Assembly: GCF_001665395.1 (NCBI RefSeq)
Contig: NZ_LZSG01000062.1
Coordinates: forward strand, 124,001 to 188,000
From: Mycobacterium sp. 1164966.3
GTDB taxonomy: Bacteria; Actinomycetota; Actinomycetes; Mycobacteriales; Mycobacteriaceae
DNA: 64,000 nucleotides
Reading direction: 5' to 3'
The position numbers and the translations under genes are program-made. Positions within the stretch are counted from its first letter, which is position 1. Every line of letters starts with the position of its first letter. The notes beneath the pieces are model-generated. The model did not search any database. It was not told the DNA's origin and was given only the letters and a program-made list of their open reading frames with translations. This document shows positions 42,769 through 51,463 of this stretch, one piece after another.

Positions 42769-44721
42769 TCAGCGGGCCGGCTCGATCACCGACACGGTGT
42801 TGTTGCTGTTTGCGGTGTACGCGGTGTGGGTGATCGAGTCGACAGCCACCGCCCACAACCGGGCGCCGACGTTGATGGTGGCGGTGACGGCGCGATTGGC
42901 GGTGTCGATGACGGACACGGTGCCGTCGGTGCTGTTGGTGGTGTAGGCGGTGTGAGCGGTGGGATCCACCGCTATCCCCCACGGGTTGGTGCCGACTTTG
43001 ATGGTGGCGGTGACGGTGCGATTGGTGGTGTCGATCACCGACACGGTGTTGTCGCCGTAGTTGGCGGTGTACGCGGCGTGTGCGGTGGGGTCGACGACGA
43101 CGCCGAGCGGGCCGTTTCCGACAGTGATCGTGGTGTTGGTGAGCGTGTGGTTGGCGGTGTCGATGACCGACACGGTGCCGTCGCTGTTGTTGGTGATGTA
43201 CGCGGTGTGCGTGAGTGGATCTACGGCCACCCACTCCGGGTGTTTGCCGACTTGGACCGTGGCCGTGACGGCGCGGCTGACGGTGTCGATGACCGACACC
43301 GTGTTGTCCCAATTGTTGGCTGCGTAGGCGGTGTGGGTGGCGGGGTCCACCGCTATCCCCCACGGGTTGGTGCCGACTTTGATGGTGGCGGCGAGCGTGC
43401 GGCTGCTGGCGTCGACGACCGACACCGTGTCGTCGCGGTTGTCCGCGGTGTAGACGGTGTGCGTGGTCGGGTCCACGGCCACCCCGAGCGGACCTCTGTT
43501 CACCGGGATGGTGGCGGTGACGCCGCGGCCGGTGGTGTCGATGACCGACACCGTGTTGTCGCCATAGTTCGCGGTGTAGGCGGTGTGGGTGGCGGGATCG
43601 ACCGTCACGCCCTCGGGGTGTTTGCCGACCGGAATGGTCGCGGTGACGAGGGCGAGGACGGTGCTAGGCGGTGAGTTCGCCGACTTGTGCGGCCGGTGAC
43701 TGATCCAGTAGGGAATCGCGGCGGCGACCAGCACGACGACGGCGATCGTGGCGAGCACCGCGATCCGGCGGGCGCGCCTAGACCGCGCCGGGATAACGGC
43801 GTCCGAACCGCCGGCACGCACCGCAGTCGTCCCCGAGGGTGTGTCGCTGCGATGTTCCGACGGATTCAGTACGCGATCGGCGGCGGTCGCCAGTTCGCCC
43901 GCACTCGGGTAGCGGTCGTCGGGGTCTTTGGCCATACCTTTGGCGACGACCTCGTCGAATCCGGCAGGAATGCTCGCTCGATCCTGGCTGGGCCGCGGAA
44001 TCGGAGATACCAAGTGCGCCGCGATCAGGGCAGCGACGTCGCCGATCGGATAGGGAGAGACGCCGGTCAGGCACTCGTAGAGCACGCAAGCCAACGCGTA
44101 GATGTCGGCGCGGTGGTCGACGTCCCCGCCGGCGAGTCGCTCCGGGGCCATGTAGGCGAAGGTGCCGATCGTGTTGCCGGCGGTGGTGAGTTTGGCGTCG
44201 CTGGCGGCATTGGCCAGCCCGAAGTCCACTAGGCACGCGAAGTCACCGGGAGCGAGAAGTACGTTGGCGGGTTTGACGTCGCGATGAATGATCTGCTCGG
44301 CGTGCGCCGCATCCAGGGCCGAAGCGATCTGAGCGACGATCGAGACGGCCCGCGCCGGACCCAGTGCCCCGTTGTCGTCCAGCACCGCGCGCAAGTCGGA
44401 GCCCGGGATCAACCGCATGTCGATGTAGAGCTGGCCGTTGATTTCGCCGTAGTCGTGGATCGGGACTACGTGCGGCTCGTTGAGCCGGCCTGCGGTGCTG
44501 GCTTCGCGGAACAGCCGCGCGCGGAAAACCGGGTTGCCCGAGTACGACGGCGGCAACAGCTTCAGCGCAACGGTCCGGTTCTTCTTGGTGTCGACGGCCG
44601 CATACACTTCGCCGAACCCGCCGCGACCCAGCAATCGGGTGAGCACGTAGTGGCCGAATCGCGATTCGCTGGGCCACTCCGCTGTGGTGCGGCCGGCCGG
44701 CGGTTCGTCTACCAACACCAC
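42769..44721 (-). CDS. Membrane Ser/Thr protein kinase with seven-bladed YVTN propeller
   Basis: A 650-residue receptor kinase. The cytoplasmic PknB-type kinase domain (about 22-285) has the glycine loop LGRGGFGEVY, Lys54, HRD with Asp148, DFG (166-168) and an activation loop with adjacent threonines (TTAGNTIGT). One membrane helix (about 320-340) follows an Arg-rich stop. The outer domain is seven YVTN-type blades of about 42 residues. M. tuberculosis PknD has a comparable kinase/propeller layout but with an NHL propeller. Being embedded in a type VII locus, it may phosphorylate ESX components in response to an outside ligand; that is inference. The exact start (GTG 44721 or a nearby GTG/TTG) is uncertain. 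Confidence 0.93.
   Translation of the reverse strand: MVLVDEPPAGRTTAEWPSESRFGHYVLTRLLGRGGFGEVYAAVDTKKNRTVALKLLPPSYSGNPVFRARLFREASTAGRLNEPHVVPIHDYGEINGQLYIDMRLIPGSDLRAVLDDNGALGPARAVSIVAQIASALDAAHAEQIIHRDVKPANVLLAPGDFACLVDFGLANAASDAKLTTAGNTIGTFAYMAPERLAGGDVDHRADIYALACVLYECLTGVSPYPIGDVAALIAAHLVSPIPRPSQDRASIPAGFDEVVAKGMAKDPDDRYPSAGELATAADRVLNPSEHRSDTPSGTTAVRAGGSDAVIPARSRRARRIAVLATIAVVVLVAAAIPYWISHRPHKSANSPPSTVLALVTATIPVGKHPEGVTVDPATHTAYTANYGDNTVSVIDTTGRGVTATIPVNRGPLGVAVDPTTHTVYTADNRDDTVSVVDASSRTLAATIKVGTNPWGIAVDPATHTAYAANNWDNTVSVIDTVSRAVTATVQVGKHPEWVAVDPLTHTAYITNNSDGTVSVIDTANHTLTNTTITVGNGPLGVVVDPTAHAAYTANYGDNTVSVIDTTNRTVTATIKVGTNPWGIAVDPTAHTAYTTNSTDGTVSVIDTANRAVTATINVGARLWAVAVDSITHTAYTANSNNTVSVIEPAR
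42772..43644 (-). repeat. Tandem YVTN blades with three-blade higher-order repeat
   Basis: Seven tandem units of about 126-129 bases encode the kinase propeller. Blades 1-3 and 4-6 are related as blocks: GKHPE in 1 and 4, GPLGV in 2 and 5, GTNPWGIAVDP in 3 and 6. Blades 3 and 6 share a nearly identical stretch of about 45 bases (near 42967 and 43348, 381 bases apart). Blade 7 is the most divergent. This indicates duplication of a three-blade unit. Confidence 0.85.
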
Positions 44722-44747
44722 CCCCTAGCGGTCACGATCCGTCGGCG

Positions 44748-45530
44748 TCAGCGCGGCTTGTGGGCCTCTATCAGTACCCGTGAGGTGTGGGTGACGAATG
44801 CCCCGTCGGCTTCGATCTGCTGGTGCAGTTTTAGCAGCTTATCCCGGTAGTTTTCGACCGCGAACCCGGGAACGACCCAGTCCAGCTTGCGCAGGAAATA
44901 GATGACGGCGCCGATGTCGAAGAATTCCAGCCGGATCTGCTCGTATCGTAGGTCGACCACATCGAGCCCGGCCGCACCCACTTCGGCCCTGACCTTATCG
45001 GGGTCAAGCTGTCCACGAATCCGGCGTTCGGGTTGCCGTTCCGAAAAGTACTCGATCAGCGTGCGCAGGTAGATCACGCCGACATGCTGGGCGAAGTACG
45101 TGCCGCCCGGTTTGAGTACCCGGGCGATCTCGTCCCACCACACCGCCGAAGGATGCCGGCTGCACACCAGGTCGAAGGCGGCGTCGGCGAACGGCAGCGG
45201 CGGCTCGTCGCCCGTGGTGGCGACCACCACGACGCCCAGTGGATGCAACAGCTGGGTGGCCAGCGCGATGTTGGGTGGCCACGGCTCGGTGGCAGCCATC
45301 GTCGCGGGAAAGACCGGGCCGGCCCCCGCCAGCACCTCACCCCCGCCGGTGTAGATGTCCAGCGCCGAGGCCACCTCCGGCAGGCGGGCACGCAGCAGTC
45401 GTTGGTATCCCCACGACGGGCGCTGCTCGGTGGCTCTGCCGTCCAGCCAGGAGAAGTCCCAGCCGGCTACAGAGACCGAGGCGGCCTCTGCGACCAGCTC
45501 CTCGAAGGTGCGCTTCACGTCGCACATCAT
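44748..45530 (-). CDS. Class I SAM-dependent methyltransferase
   Basis: A 260-residue methyltransferase. After an N-terminal helix the SAM fold appears: LDIYTGGGEVLAG takes the place of the glycine-rich motif I, PPLPFADAAFDLVCSRH is motif II/III, and IARVLKPGGTYFAQHVG motif V. It looks like the ubiquinone/menaquinone-type small-molecule methyltransferases, and no protein substrate can be deduced. Start ATG 45530 or 45527 marks the end of a spurious extension across the EspI gene. It lies between kinase and EspI-like genes in the same orientation, so it may be carried in the ESX operon by chance or modify a locus product. Confidence 0.8.
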   Translation of the reverse strand: MMCDVKRTFEELVAEAASVSVAGWDFSWLDGRATEQRPSWGYQRLLRARLPEVASALDIYTGGGEVLAGAGPVFPATMAATEPWPPNIALATQLLHPLGVVVVATTGDEPPLPFADAAFDLVCSRHPSAVWWDEIARVLKPGGTYFAQHVGVIYLRTLIEYFSERQPERRIRGQLDPDKVRAEVGAAGLDVVDLRYEQIRLEFFDIGAVIYFLRKLDWVVPGFAVENYRDKLLKLHQQIEADGAFVTHTSRVLIEAHKPR

Positions 45531-45583
45531 CGCATCCAGATGCCCGCCCTCTAGAACGTCGCGCGAGTGTGAATCCTGCGACG

Positions 45584-48412
45584 CTAGGCCTGTTCTCGCG
45601 CGGGTCGCAGTCGTCCGAAGTTTTCGGCCACCGCCCCGGCCAGTTCGAGATATGCCTGTCTGGTCGCCGGCCTGAGCCGGGCGAAGTCGACGTCGGCCCC
45701 CTCGGCGAGATGGGGATCGAACGGGATCAGATGAATGGCGCGGCAACGCGGCTGGAAATGCTCGTACACCTTGTCCAGTTTCAACGCTGCCGAACCTGGA
45801 CGCGACGCGCTGAGCACCACGTGAGCTTCCCGGACCAGTCCCGAATGTCCGTGTTGCATAAGCCAATCCAACGTTGCCGACGCACTTCGAGCGGCGTCGA
45901 TGGCGGGCGAGCTCACCAGCACGATGGTGTGGGCCAGGTCCAGGATTGCCGACATCGCCGAATGCATGATCCCGGTGCCGCAATCGGTCAGGATCACGTT
46001 GTAGAAGTACCGCAATATCTCAACGGTGCGCCGGTAGTCGTCCGCGCCGAACACCTCTGCAACAGCCGGATCCTGTTCGCTGGCAAGCACTTCCAGCCGG
46101 CTGGCCGCCATCAGGGTGTGGTTCCGCACGTCGGCGTACCGGTGGATGTTCGGATCGGACAGCAGATCGCGCACCGTCGACGTGGTCGACGTGTCTCCGA
46201 CTCGCTCGGCCAGGGTGCCGCGGTCGGGGTTGGCGTCAACGGCGATCACCCGGTCGTGGCGCACCATCGCCAGTGCCGACCCCAATCCGAAAGTGGTGGT
46301 GGTCTTGCCTACTCCACCTTTGATCGACAACACCGCGATGCGGAAGTCTCCGGCGATCGGCTGGCGGATCTCGGCAAGCAGATGCTCCTGCGTGCGTTCC
46401 TTGCGAGACGCTCCCGGATTGACGTGCCCGCCGGTCGCGTTGTGCACCAAACGGCGCCAACCTGACGGCGGCGCAAAGCGATACGGGTTGGTTATCTCGG
46501 CTTCGTCTATCGAAGGCGGCACCCGAAAAGGCTGGTAACTCGGGGGTGGCACTCCGACCGGCGGCCGGGGTGGTCCCGGCGATTCAGGACGCGGCGCTGG
46601 TGGCGGTTGGCCGGTGGCCGGGGCGTGAGACGCCGGCGGTGGCTTCTTGGCCCGCTGACCGGGCGGCGGTCCGGGCCACCACGGCGGTGGTGGAAACGGG
46701 CCCGGAAGCGGCGGTGGCGGCCACGGCGGTAGGGCACCCGGAGGTGGTCCCGGACGGAATTTGGCCGGCGGCGCCTGGGGAGGCTGGGGATGCGGTGTGC
46801 GGTGTCGGCTGGACGCCGCAGGCGGCTCAGCTGCCGGTGCGGGCGGCTGCGCGTGGGGCACCCCCAGATCCTCGTCGGGAACCCTTTCGAATACTGCCGA
46901 GATCATCGAACCAGCCATCTGCCACGGCGGTGGGGCCGGACGGCGCGCGGCGGGCCCCTTTGACCGTTCCTCGGCGGCAGGCGCCGTGTTCGGGTCGTCC
47001 TGTGCTGGTGATGGCGCCTCTGCCGGGACGACGGGACCGGCGGGTTCCTGCTCGTTCGGCTGTTCAGCCGGCGAGTCCGTCTCGGCCACGTCATGCAGCG
47101 GGGCCTCTACGCCGGGCTCCTCCGCTGGCGGCCATTGCGTTTCGGTGGCATCGTCCGCGGATTCGTCCAACGCTTCCGGTTCAGCCGGCGTTTCGGGCTC
47201 CGACGTCGCGTCTTGCGATGAATCCACCTGGGCCTCAGCATCACTCGAAAACTCCGCGGACAACCATTCCGGGGCCGCGGCGTCCGATTCGTCGCCGAGT
47301 GTGGAGTCGACCACCGATTCGTCGGGTGCGGCCGAGGCGTGTGCCCGCCTGGCCGCGATCTGCTCGAGCAGCGCCGCGGCTCGCAACTCGATGTCATCGA
47401 GTTCCCCGGGTACGGATGCACCGGTTGCCGCCTCGTCGGATGCCGACGATTCGGCGAATGTGTCAGGCTCCGGCGAAAGGTCGGAAATCGGCTCCGGCGG
47501 TACCGGCTCAGGGTCGGGCACCACCTCAACACGCGGTTCGGGTTGAAACTCCGGAACCGGCTCTGCTGAAACCGACTCAGGCTCTAGCGCCGCCTCAGCA
47601 AACGACGAATCATCCGCCCACGCCGTCGACTGCGCCGGCGGCTCGAATTCTGTTGCAGCCTCGGGTGTATTCGGCAAGTCGCTTCCCGCGGACCACGGCT
47701 CGGCATGTCGTGGCTCCCCATCATCGACCGACGGTGCCGTCGCATCGGGAGAGTCCGCGACGGGAGGAGCGACGTCTTCTTGGTCGGCCGGCAACGGTGG
47801 TTGGGCACTGGTGGGCACCGACGTCCCCTCTGCCTCCGGAGGGATCGCCTTTTCAGTGGGCTGAGCCTGCTCGACCGCCAGCTCACGCGGTGGCGGCGCA
47901 AAGGGCGCTGGTTCATCGGCCGATGCAGCGGCGCGCATCTCGGGCGGGGAGGGCTGGTCCGGGTGAGGTCGGGGGCGGTCATATCTCACCGCAACCCGCC
48001 TGGGCCGAAACTCCGGCGCATCCTCGGGTTCGGCTCGGGACTCCCGCGCGTCCGTCGGCTGGCGCCGCGACACCGGGATGCGTTCCCGCCTCGGTGGGAA
48101 CTCCGCCGAGGCGTCAAAGGGCCCCGTGACCAGAATCTCGTCGCGCTTGGCTGCCGGATCGGGAATGGCGGGGTCGGCTACCGCGCGTTGCTGTCGCGTT
48201 TCACGCTGGCTCGGCGAGCGCCCCGACCGCACCGAGTCATGGCCGTTGACGTCCACCTTTGCCTCGTCGGCGCGATGTTTGCCGGCATCCTCTTTGTCTT
48301 GCCGTTTCCCCCGGCCGAGGTAAACGCGCCGTCCCTTCTTCTCGTCGGGCAACCAGGGCGGACGCGCCAACGAACCGCGCTCGTCCTCGGCGGGTGTGTG
48401 CTTGGCCAACAT
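45584..48412 (-). CDS. EspI-like MinD ATPase with very long disordered N-terminus (second copy)
   Basis: A 942-residue protein, far longer than EspI (about 666). The first 640 residues are low-complexity: a basic Lys/Arg-rich head (about 1-75), a long acidic Glu/Asp/Ala/Pro region (about 200-490), then a Pro-rich segment (about 520-640). The C-terminal SIMIBI ATPase has KGGVGKTT near 695-702, AVDANPDRGTLAERVG and ILTDCGTG, and matches the ATPase at 29070 closely. It is downstream of mycP in the same orientation, gap 137 bases. ATG 48412 sits directly against a GAGGGGGG run; a TTG one codon later has better spacing. Function probably as EspI: regulatory or assembly ATPase. Confidence 0.86.
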   Translation of the reverse strand: MLAKHTPAEDERGSLARPPWLPDEKKGRRVYLGRGKRQDKEDAGKHRADEAKVDVNGHDSVRSGRSPSQRETRQQRAVADPAIPDPAAKRDEILVTGPFDASAEFPPRRERIPVSRRQPTDARESRAEPEDAPEFRPRRVAVRYDRPRPHPDQPSPPEMRAAASADEPAPFAPPPRELAVEQAQPTEKAIPPEAEGTSVPTSAQPPLPADQEDVAPPVADSPDATAPSVDDGEPRHAEPWSAGSDLPNTPEAATEFEPPAQSTAWADDSSFAEAALEPESVSAEPVPEFQPEPRVEVVPDPEPVPPEPISDLSPEPDTFAESSASDEAATGASVPGELDDIELRAAALLEQIAARRAHASAAPDESVVDSTLGDESDAAAPEWLSAEFSSDAEAQVDSSQDATSEPETPAEPEALDESADDATETQWPPAEEPGVEAPLHDVAETDSPAEQPNEQEPAGPVVPAEAPSPAQDDPNTAPAAEERSKGPAARRPAPPPWQMAGSMISAVFERVPDEDLGVPHAQPPAPAAEPPAASSRHRTPHPQPPQAPPAKFRPGPPPGALPPWPPPPLPGPFPPPPWWPGPPPGQRAKKPPPASHAPATGQPPPAPRPESPGPPRPPVGVPPPSYQPFRVPPSIDEAEITNPYRFAPPSGWRRLVHNATGGHVNPGASRKERTQEHLLAEIRQPIAGDFRIAVLSIKGGVGKTTTTFGLGSALAMVRHDRVIAVDANPDRGTLAERVGDTSTTSTVRDLLSDPNIHRYADVRNHTLMAASRLEVLASEQDPAVAEVFGADDYRRTVEILRYFYNVILTDCGTGIMHSAMSAILDLAHTIVLVSSPAIDAARSASATLDWLMQHGHSGLVREAHVVLSASRPGSAALKLDKVYEHFQPRCRAIHLIPFDPHLAEGADVDFARLRPATRQAYLELAGAVAENFGRLRPAREQA

Positions 48413-48549
48413 CCCCCCTCTCGACCGGTTCCGGGTCGTGCGCCGTATCCAATCGTACGTAGCGCAAAATGCTTAATTTTCAGTTCGAGACTTCCACGCA
48501 TTGCCGCTGCTCAGGAGGTCGATTCTGCTCGGGATCGACCGGCGTGCGG

Positions 48550-49971
48550 CTACTGTTCCGGCTGGTCAGCCCCGGAATCGGCGGCTCGTGCCGCGCGGCG
48601 CCTGCTGGCCACCGAGAGCGCCCAGGCGACCCCCGCCAGCGCCAAGGTTGCCAGTGTGACCGACATCACGATGATGCGAGCGCGCTGGCTACCGGGATCG
48701 ACACGAGGGCGTCCGGCGATCGGCGTCGCCGCATCGGGGTTGGGGTTTGGCGCTGGAAGGCGATAGGTCAACGCCGCCACCGCGTCGACCACGCCGTATC
48801 CGGTGGCCTCGTTAGGCCCGGCGCCCGGCGTGTGGGCGGTGTGCTTGATCAGATCGATCACCTGACCGGCGTTCAGCTCGGGAAACCGGGACCGGATCAG
48901 GGCCACCACTCCGGACACGAACGGCGCCGCGAAGCTCGTGCCGTTGATCACCGCCAGCCCTTGTGTGCTCATGATGGCGTTGATCAGGCCGGGTCCGCGC
49001 GAGTCCAGCGAGACGATCCGTTCACCGGGTGCCGCCACCCCCAGCCAGGGCCCGCGCAGGCTGAAATCGGCAGGCTCCCCGGACGTAGTCAGTGCGCCGA
49101 CCGTCAACACGTAGTCGTTGAACCAGGCCGGACTGGCGACGGTCCGCACCGAATCCCACCCGCTCTGCAACGGCAGGTTCGGGTCCGCCATGGCGTTTTG
49201 GGTTTTGCAGAAGTCTTGGCTGTTGACATTTCCCGCGGCGGCCACCACCACCACGTTGTGTTCGTAGGCGTAGCGAACCGCGCGACCGAGTTGCACATCG
49301 TCGAGCCCGGCGCCGACCGGGCTGCAAGCCACTTCCGAGAGGTTGATCACGGTGGCGCCCAGGTTGACCGCGCGCGTGATCGCATACGCCAGAGTCAGGG
49401 TGTTGCCGTATCCCTTCGACACCGCGTTCGGATCGTTGGCCTGCCCGGAGCCCCCCTCCGTCACGCCGTAGACCGTGCTGTTCTGCCGGATCGACAGGAT
49501 CGTCGCTTCCGGGGCCACCCCGGCGAAGCTGTCGGCGGGACTGGGCGAACCCGCGATGATTCCCGCAACCACGGTTCCGTGTGAGTCGCAATCCTGCAGG
49601 CCGTCGGTGTTGGACACGTAGTCGCCGCCGCCCTCCAGCGCCGGCAACCGCGGGTGCCGATTCACCCCGGTGTCGATGACGGCGACCTTCTGTCCGGCCC
49701 CGCGGGAAAACCGCCACGCGTTCACGTAGCCGAGCATCGCTTCCGCGCTCGTCTGCAAGGTGAAATCGGTCTGCGGCAACACTCCGGTCGGGATCCCGCA
49801 GATCGCTTTGAGATCCGTGGGCTCGATCGGGCCGAGCGCCCCGTTGGGTGGTGGACCCGGTTCCACCACCGGGGGCCGAATCGCCCACGCCGCCGCGGGA
49901 TTGGCCGCCGCCGCCAACATCGACGCGGCCAGCGCTGCGGCGATCCGTCGGCTGATCGTCATCGGGCTCAC
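48550..49971 (-). CDS. mycP: MycP mycosin, ESX serine protease
   Basis: A 473-residue subtilisin-like protease anchored outside the membrane, required for ESX stability and, in ESX-1, EspB processing. Signal peptide 1-30; catalytic triad Asp100 (VAVIDTGV), His131 (DSHGT), Ser346 (NGTSFAAP); oxyanion Asn near 248 (AAAGN); membrane helix about 433-453 and a short Arg-rich cytoplasmic tail. Cysteines at 58, 128, 216 and 255 fit the mycosin disulfide pattern. GTG 49971 is one base after the EccD stop; ATG 49962 is an alternative. The EspB-like protein at 38609 is a possible substrate. Confidence 0.95.
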   Translation of the reverse strand: MSPMTISRRIAAALAASMLAAAANPAAAWAIRPPVVEPGPPPNGALGPIEPTDLKAICGIPTGVLPQTDFTLQTSAEAMLGYVNAWRFSRGAGQKVAVIDTGVNRHPRLPALEGGGDYVSNTDGLQDCDSHGTVVAGIIAGSPSPADSFAGVAPEATILSIRQNSTVYGVTEGGSGQANDPNAVSKGYGNTLTLAYAITRAVNLGATVINLSEVACSPVGAGLDDVQLGRAVRYAYEHNVVVVAAAGNVNSQDFCKTQNAMADPNLPLQSGWDSVRTVASPAWFNDYVLTVGALTTSGEPADFSLRGPWLGVAAPGERIVSLDSRGPGLINAIMSTQGLAVINGTSFAAPFVSGVVALIRSRFPELNAGQVIDLIKHTAHTPGAGPNEATGYGVVDAVAALTYRLPAPNPNPDAATPIAGRPRVDPGSQRARIIVMSVTLATLALAGVAWALSVASRRRAARAADSGADQPEQ

Positions 49972-49972
49972 G

Positions 49973-51463
49973 TCAGAACCCCAGCCACTGGTAGACGCCC
50001 ATTACCCACAGCGCCAACGGAACAAGGGATCCGACGGCCGCGTACTCCGCATAGGCAAGCAACGAAGCCAGCCGACGCGGCAGCCCACCGCCGGCCCCGG
50101 TCAAGCCGGCCAACGCGGCACCAACCGCGACGGCCAGCAGCACGCCGAGCCCCATGACCGGCATCGGCGTGATCCCGCCCTGGGCCAGCACGCAACCGAC
50201 AGCGACAATCGCGACGGCGGGCACCGCCAACGCTGCGCGCTCGAACCAGGTTTCGACCGTTCTGCTGCGCAGAGCCAGCACCGCCGCGCACGCCAACGCG
50301 AACACAAACGCGGGCCAGTGCAGGACGGCGTTGCCCAGCAGCAGCGTCACGTTCACCGCTACACCGGCAGCCAAACCGGTCAGCAACGCCGCCCGCGTTA
50401 CCGTCGCCGACTTCGCCTTGGCCCAGACGGCCTCCGCGGTCGGCATCGCCGTGCCCGAATCGCCGTCGCGGTCCTTGGTCGACGCGGGCGGCTGGAACGG
50501 GTTCTCGAAGTCCCAGTCCTCACGATTGGTTCCCACAGTGACCGTCGGTGTCTCGAATCGGCCCAGCCGCACCGTAAGCCGCGGCACCGTGAGGCAGATC
50601 AGTATCGCGGCCACCGCCGATGTCACGAACACGATGTCGGCTCGTCCATGTAGCGCACGGCCGAGCATTGCGATGCCGGTCAGACCGAATGCCAGCGCGC
50701 CGGCCAGATAGGCCCAGTGCCCGGTCCCGATCATCCGGTCGTAGACGGCGCACAACACCACCACCGCCGCGCAGGCGGCCGCCAGGCCGTAGTCGCCGTA
50801 ACGGGCCAGCAGGGCCCACGCGATGCCAGCCGTGATCGGGATCGCCGCCCACCCCAGCGCCGCGGCCACGTCGTCAAGCCCGTAGGAACGGTGCGCCAAC
50901 GCGGCGCCGCCGGTCAGCGTCAGCACCACGGCCACGGCCAGTGCGACGATCACGTAGTGGTCGGCGTGGTCGGCCAGGGAGCCCCGGCCGAGCAGACAAT
51001 AGACAAGGGCCAGGCCGGCGAGGTGGACACCGGCGAAGGCCATCCAGCGCGCCGAGGCCGCGTTCCAGGCGGCGTAAGCCGCCTTGTTCAGCCGGCCGAC
51101 GGCGTCGACCACATCGTCGTAGAGGATGGGTGGCGACAGTGCCCGCCGCGACGACAGCCGCAGCAATTCGCCACTGAGCACCCCGGCTTCGCGCAAAGTT
51201 TGGTCGGGTCGTACGGGGGTGCCGTTGTCGAATCTGCTGAGCACCCAGAAGGTCCGGCGCTCGTCCTTCGACGCCGCTTCACCGTCGCGTTCGCTGTCCC
51301 GGGAACGGACGAGCCGCGCCAGCTCCGGAACGAAGCCGGACACCGGAACATCCAGTGGCAGTGGGATGTCCAGCTGCGTGCGTCCCCCGAAGACCGACAC
51401 CCGGATGTGGTCGGGAGCGGCCGACGCCACTCGGATTCGCCTGAGCTCACTGACCCCGGTCAC
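49973..51463 (-). CDS. eccD: EccD ESX membrane-pore subunit, copy 1
   Basis: A 496-residue EccD: a ubiquitin-like cytosolic domain (about 18-105, beginning RVSVFGGRTQLDIPLPLD), the linker ILYDDVVDAVGRLNKAAYAAW typical of EccD from ESX-2/3/5-type systems, and eleven hydrophobic segments. GTG 51463 overlaps the EccC stop as GTGA and mycP follows after one base, giving the contiguous order eccC-eccD-mycP seen in several ESX loci. In solved ESX complexes each protomer holds two EccD chains forming the membrane vestibule. A different EccD is encoded at 55589. Confidence 0.92.
   Translation of the reverse strand: MTGVSELRRIRVASAAPDHIRVSVFGGRTQLDIPLPLDVPVSGFVPELARLVRSRDSERDGEAASKDERRTFWVLSRFDNGTPVRPDQTLREAGVLSGELLRLSSRRALSPPILYDDVVDAVGRLNKAAYAAWNAASARWMAFAGVHLAGLALVYCLLGRGSLADHADHYVIVALAVAVVLTLTGGAALAHRSYGLDDVAAALGWAAIPITAGIAWALLARYGDYGLAAACAAVVVLCAVYDRMIGTGHWAYLAGALAFGLTGIAMLGRALHGRADIVFVTSAVAAILICLTVPRLTVRLGRFETPTVTVGTNREDWDFENPFQPPASTKDRDGDSGTAMPTAEAVWAKAKSATVTRAALLTGLAAGVAVNVTLLLGNAVLHWPAFVFALACAAVLALRSRTVETWFERAALAVPAVAIVAVGCVLAQGGITPMPVMGLGVLLAVAVGAALAGLTGAGGGLPRRLASLLAYAEYAAVGSLVPLALWVMGVYQWLGF

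Noticed and set aside
42772..43644. CRISPR-like regular repeats
   Set aside because: Units are about 126 bases, in frame and coding for beta-propeller blades; no short repeat/spacer pattern.
42826..43674. Plus-strand frame with Gly/Val/Asp repeats, PE_PGRS-like
   Set aside because: It is the complement of the YVTN propeller repeats; no PE domain.
44748..45983. 411-residue methyltransferase with long N-terminal extension
   Set aside because: The first 150 residues are an Arg-rich shadow of the EspI-like gene; ATG 45530 starts the fold.
46546..48129. 527-codon plus-strand frame rich in Pro/Arg
   Set aside because: Antisense to the disordered part of the EspI-like gene.
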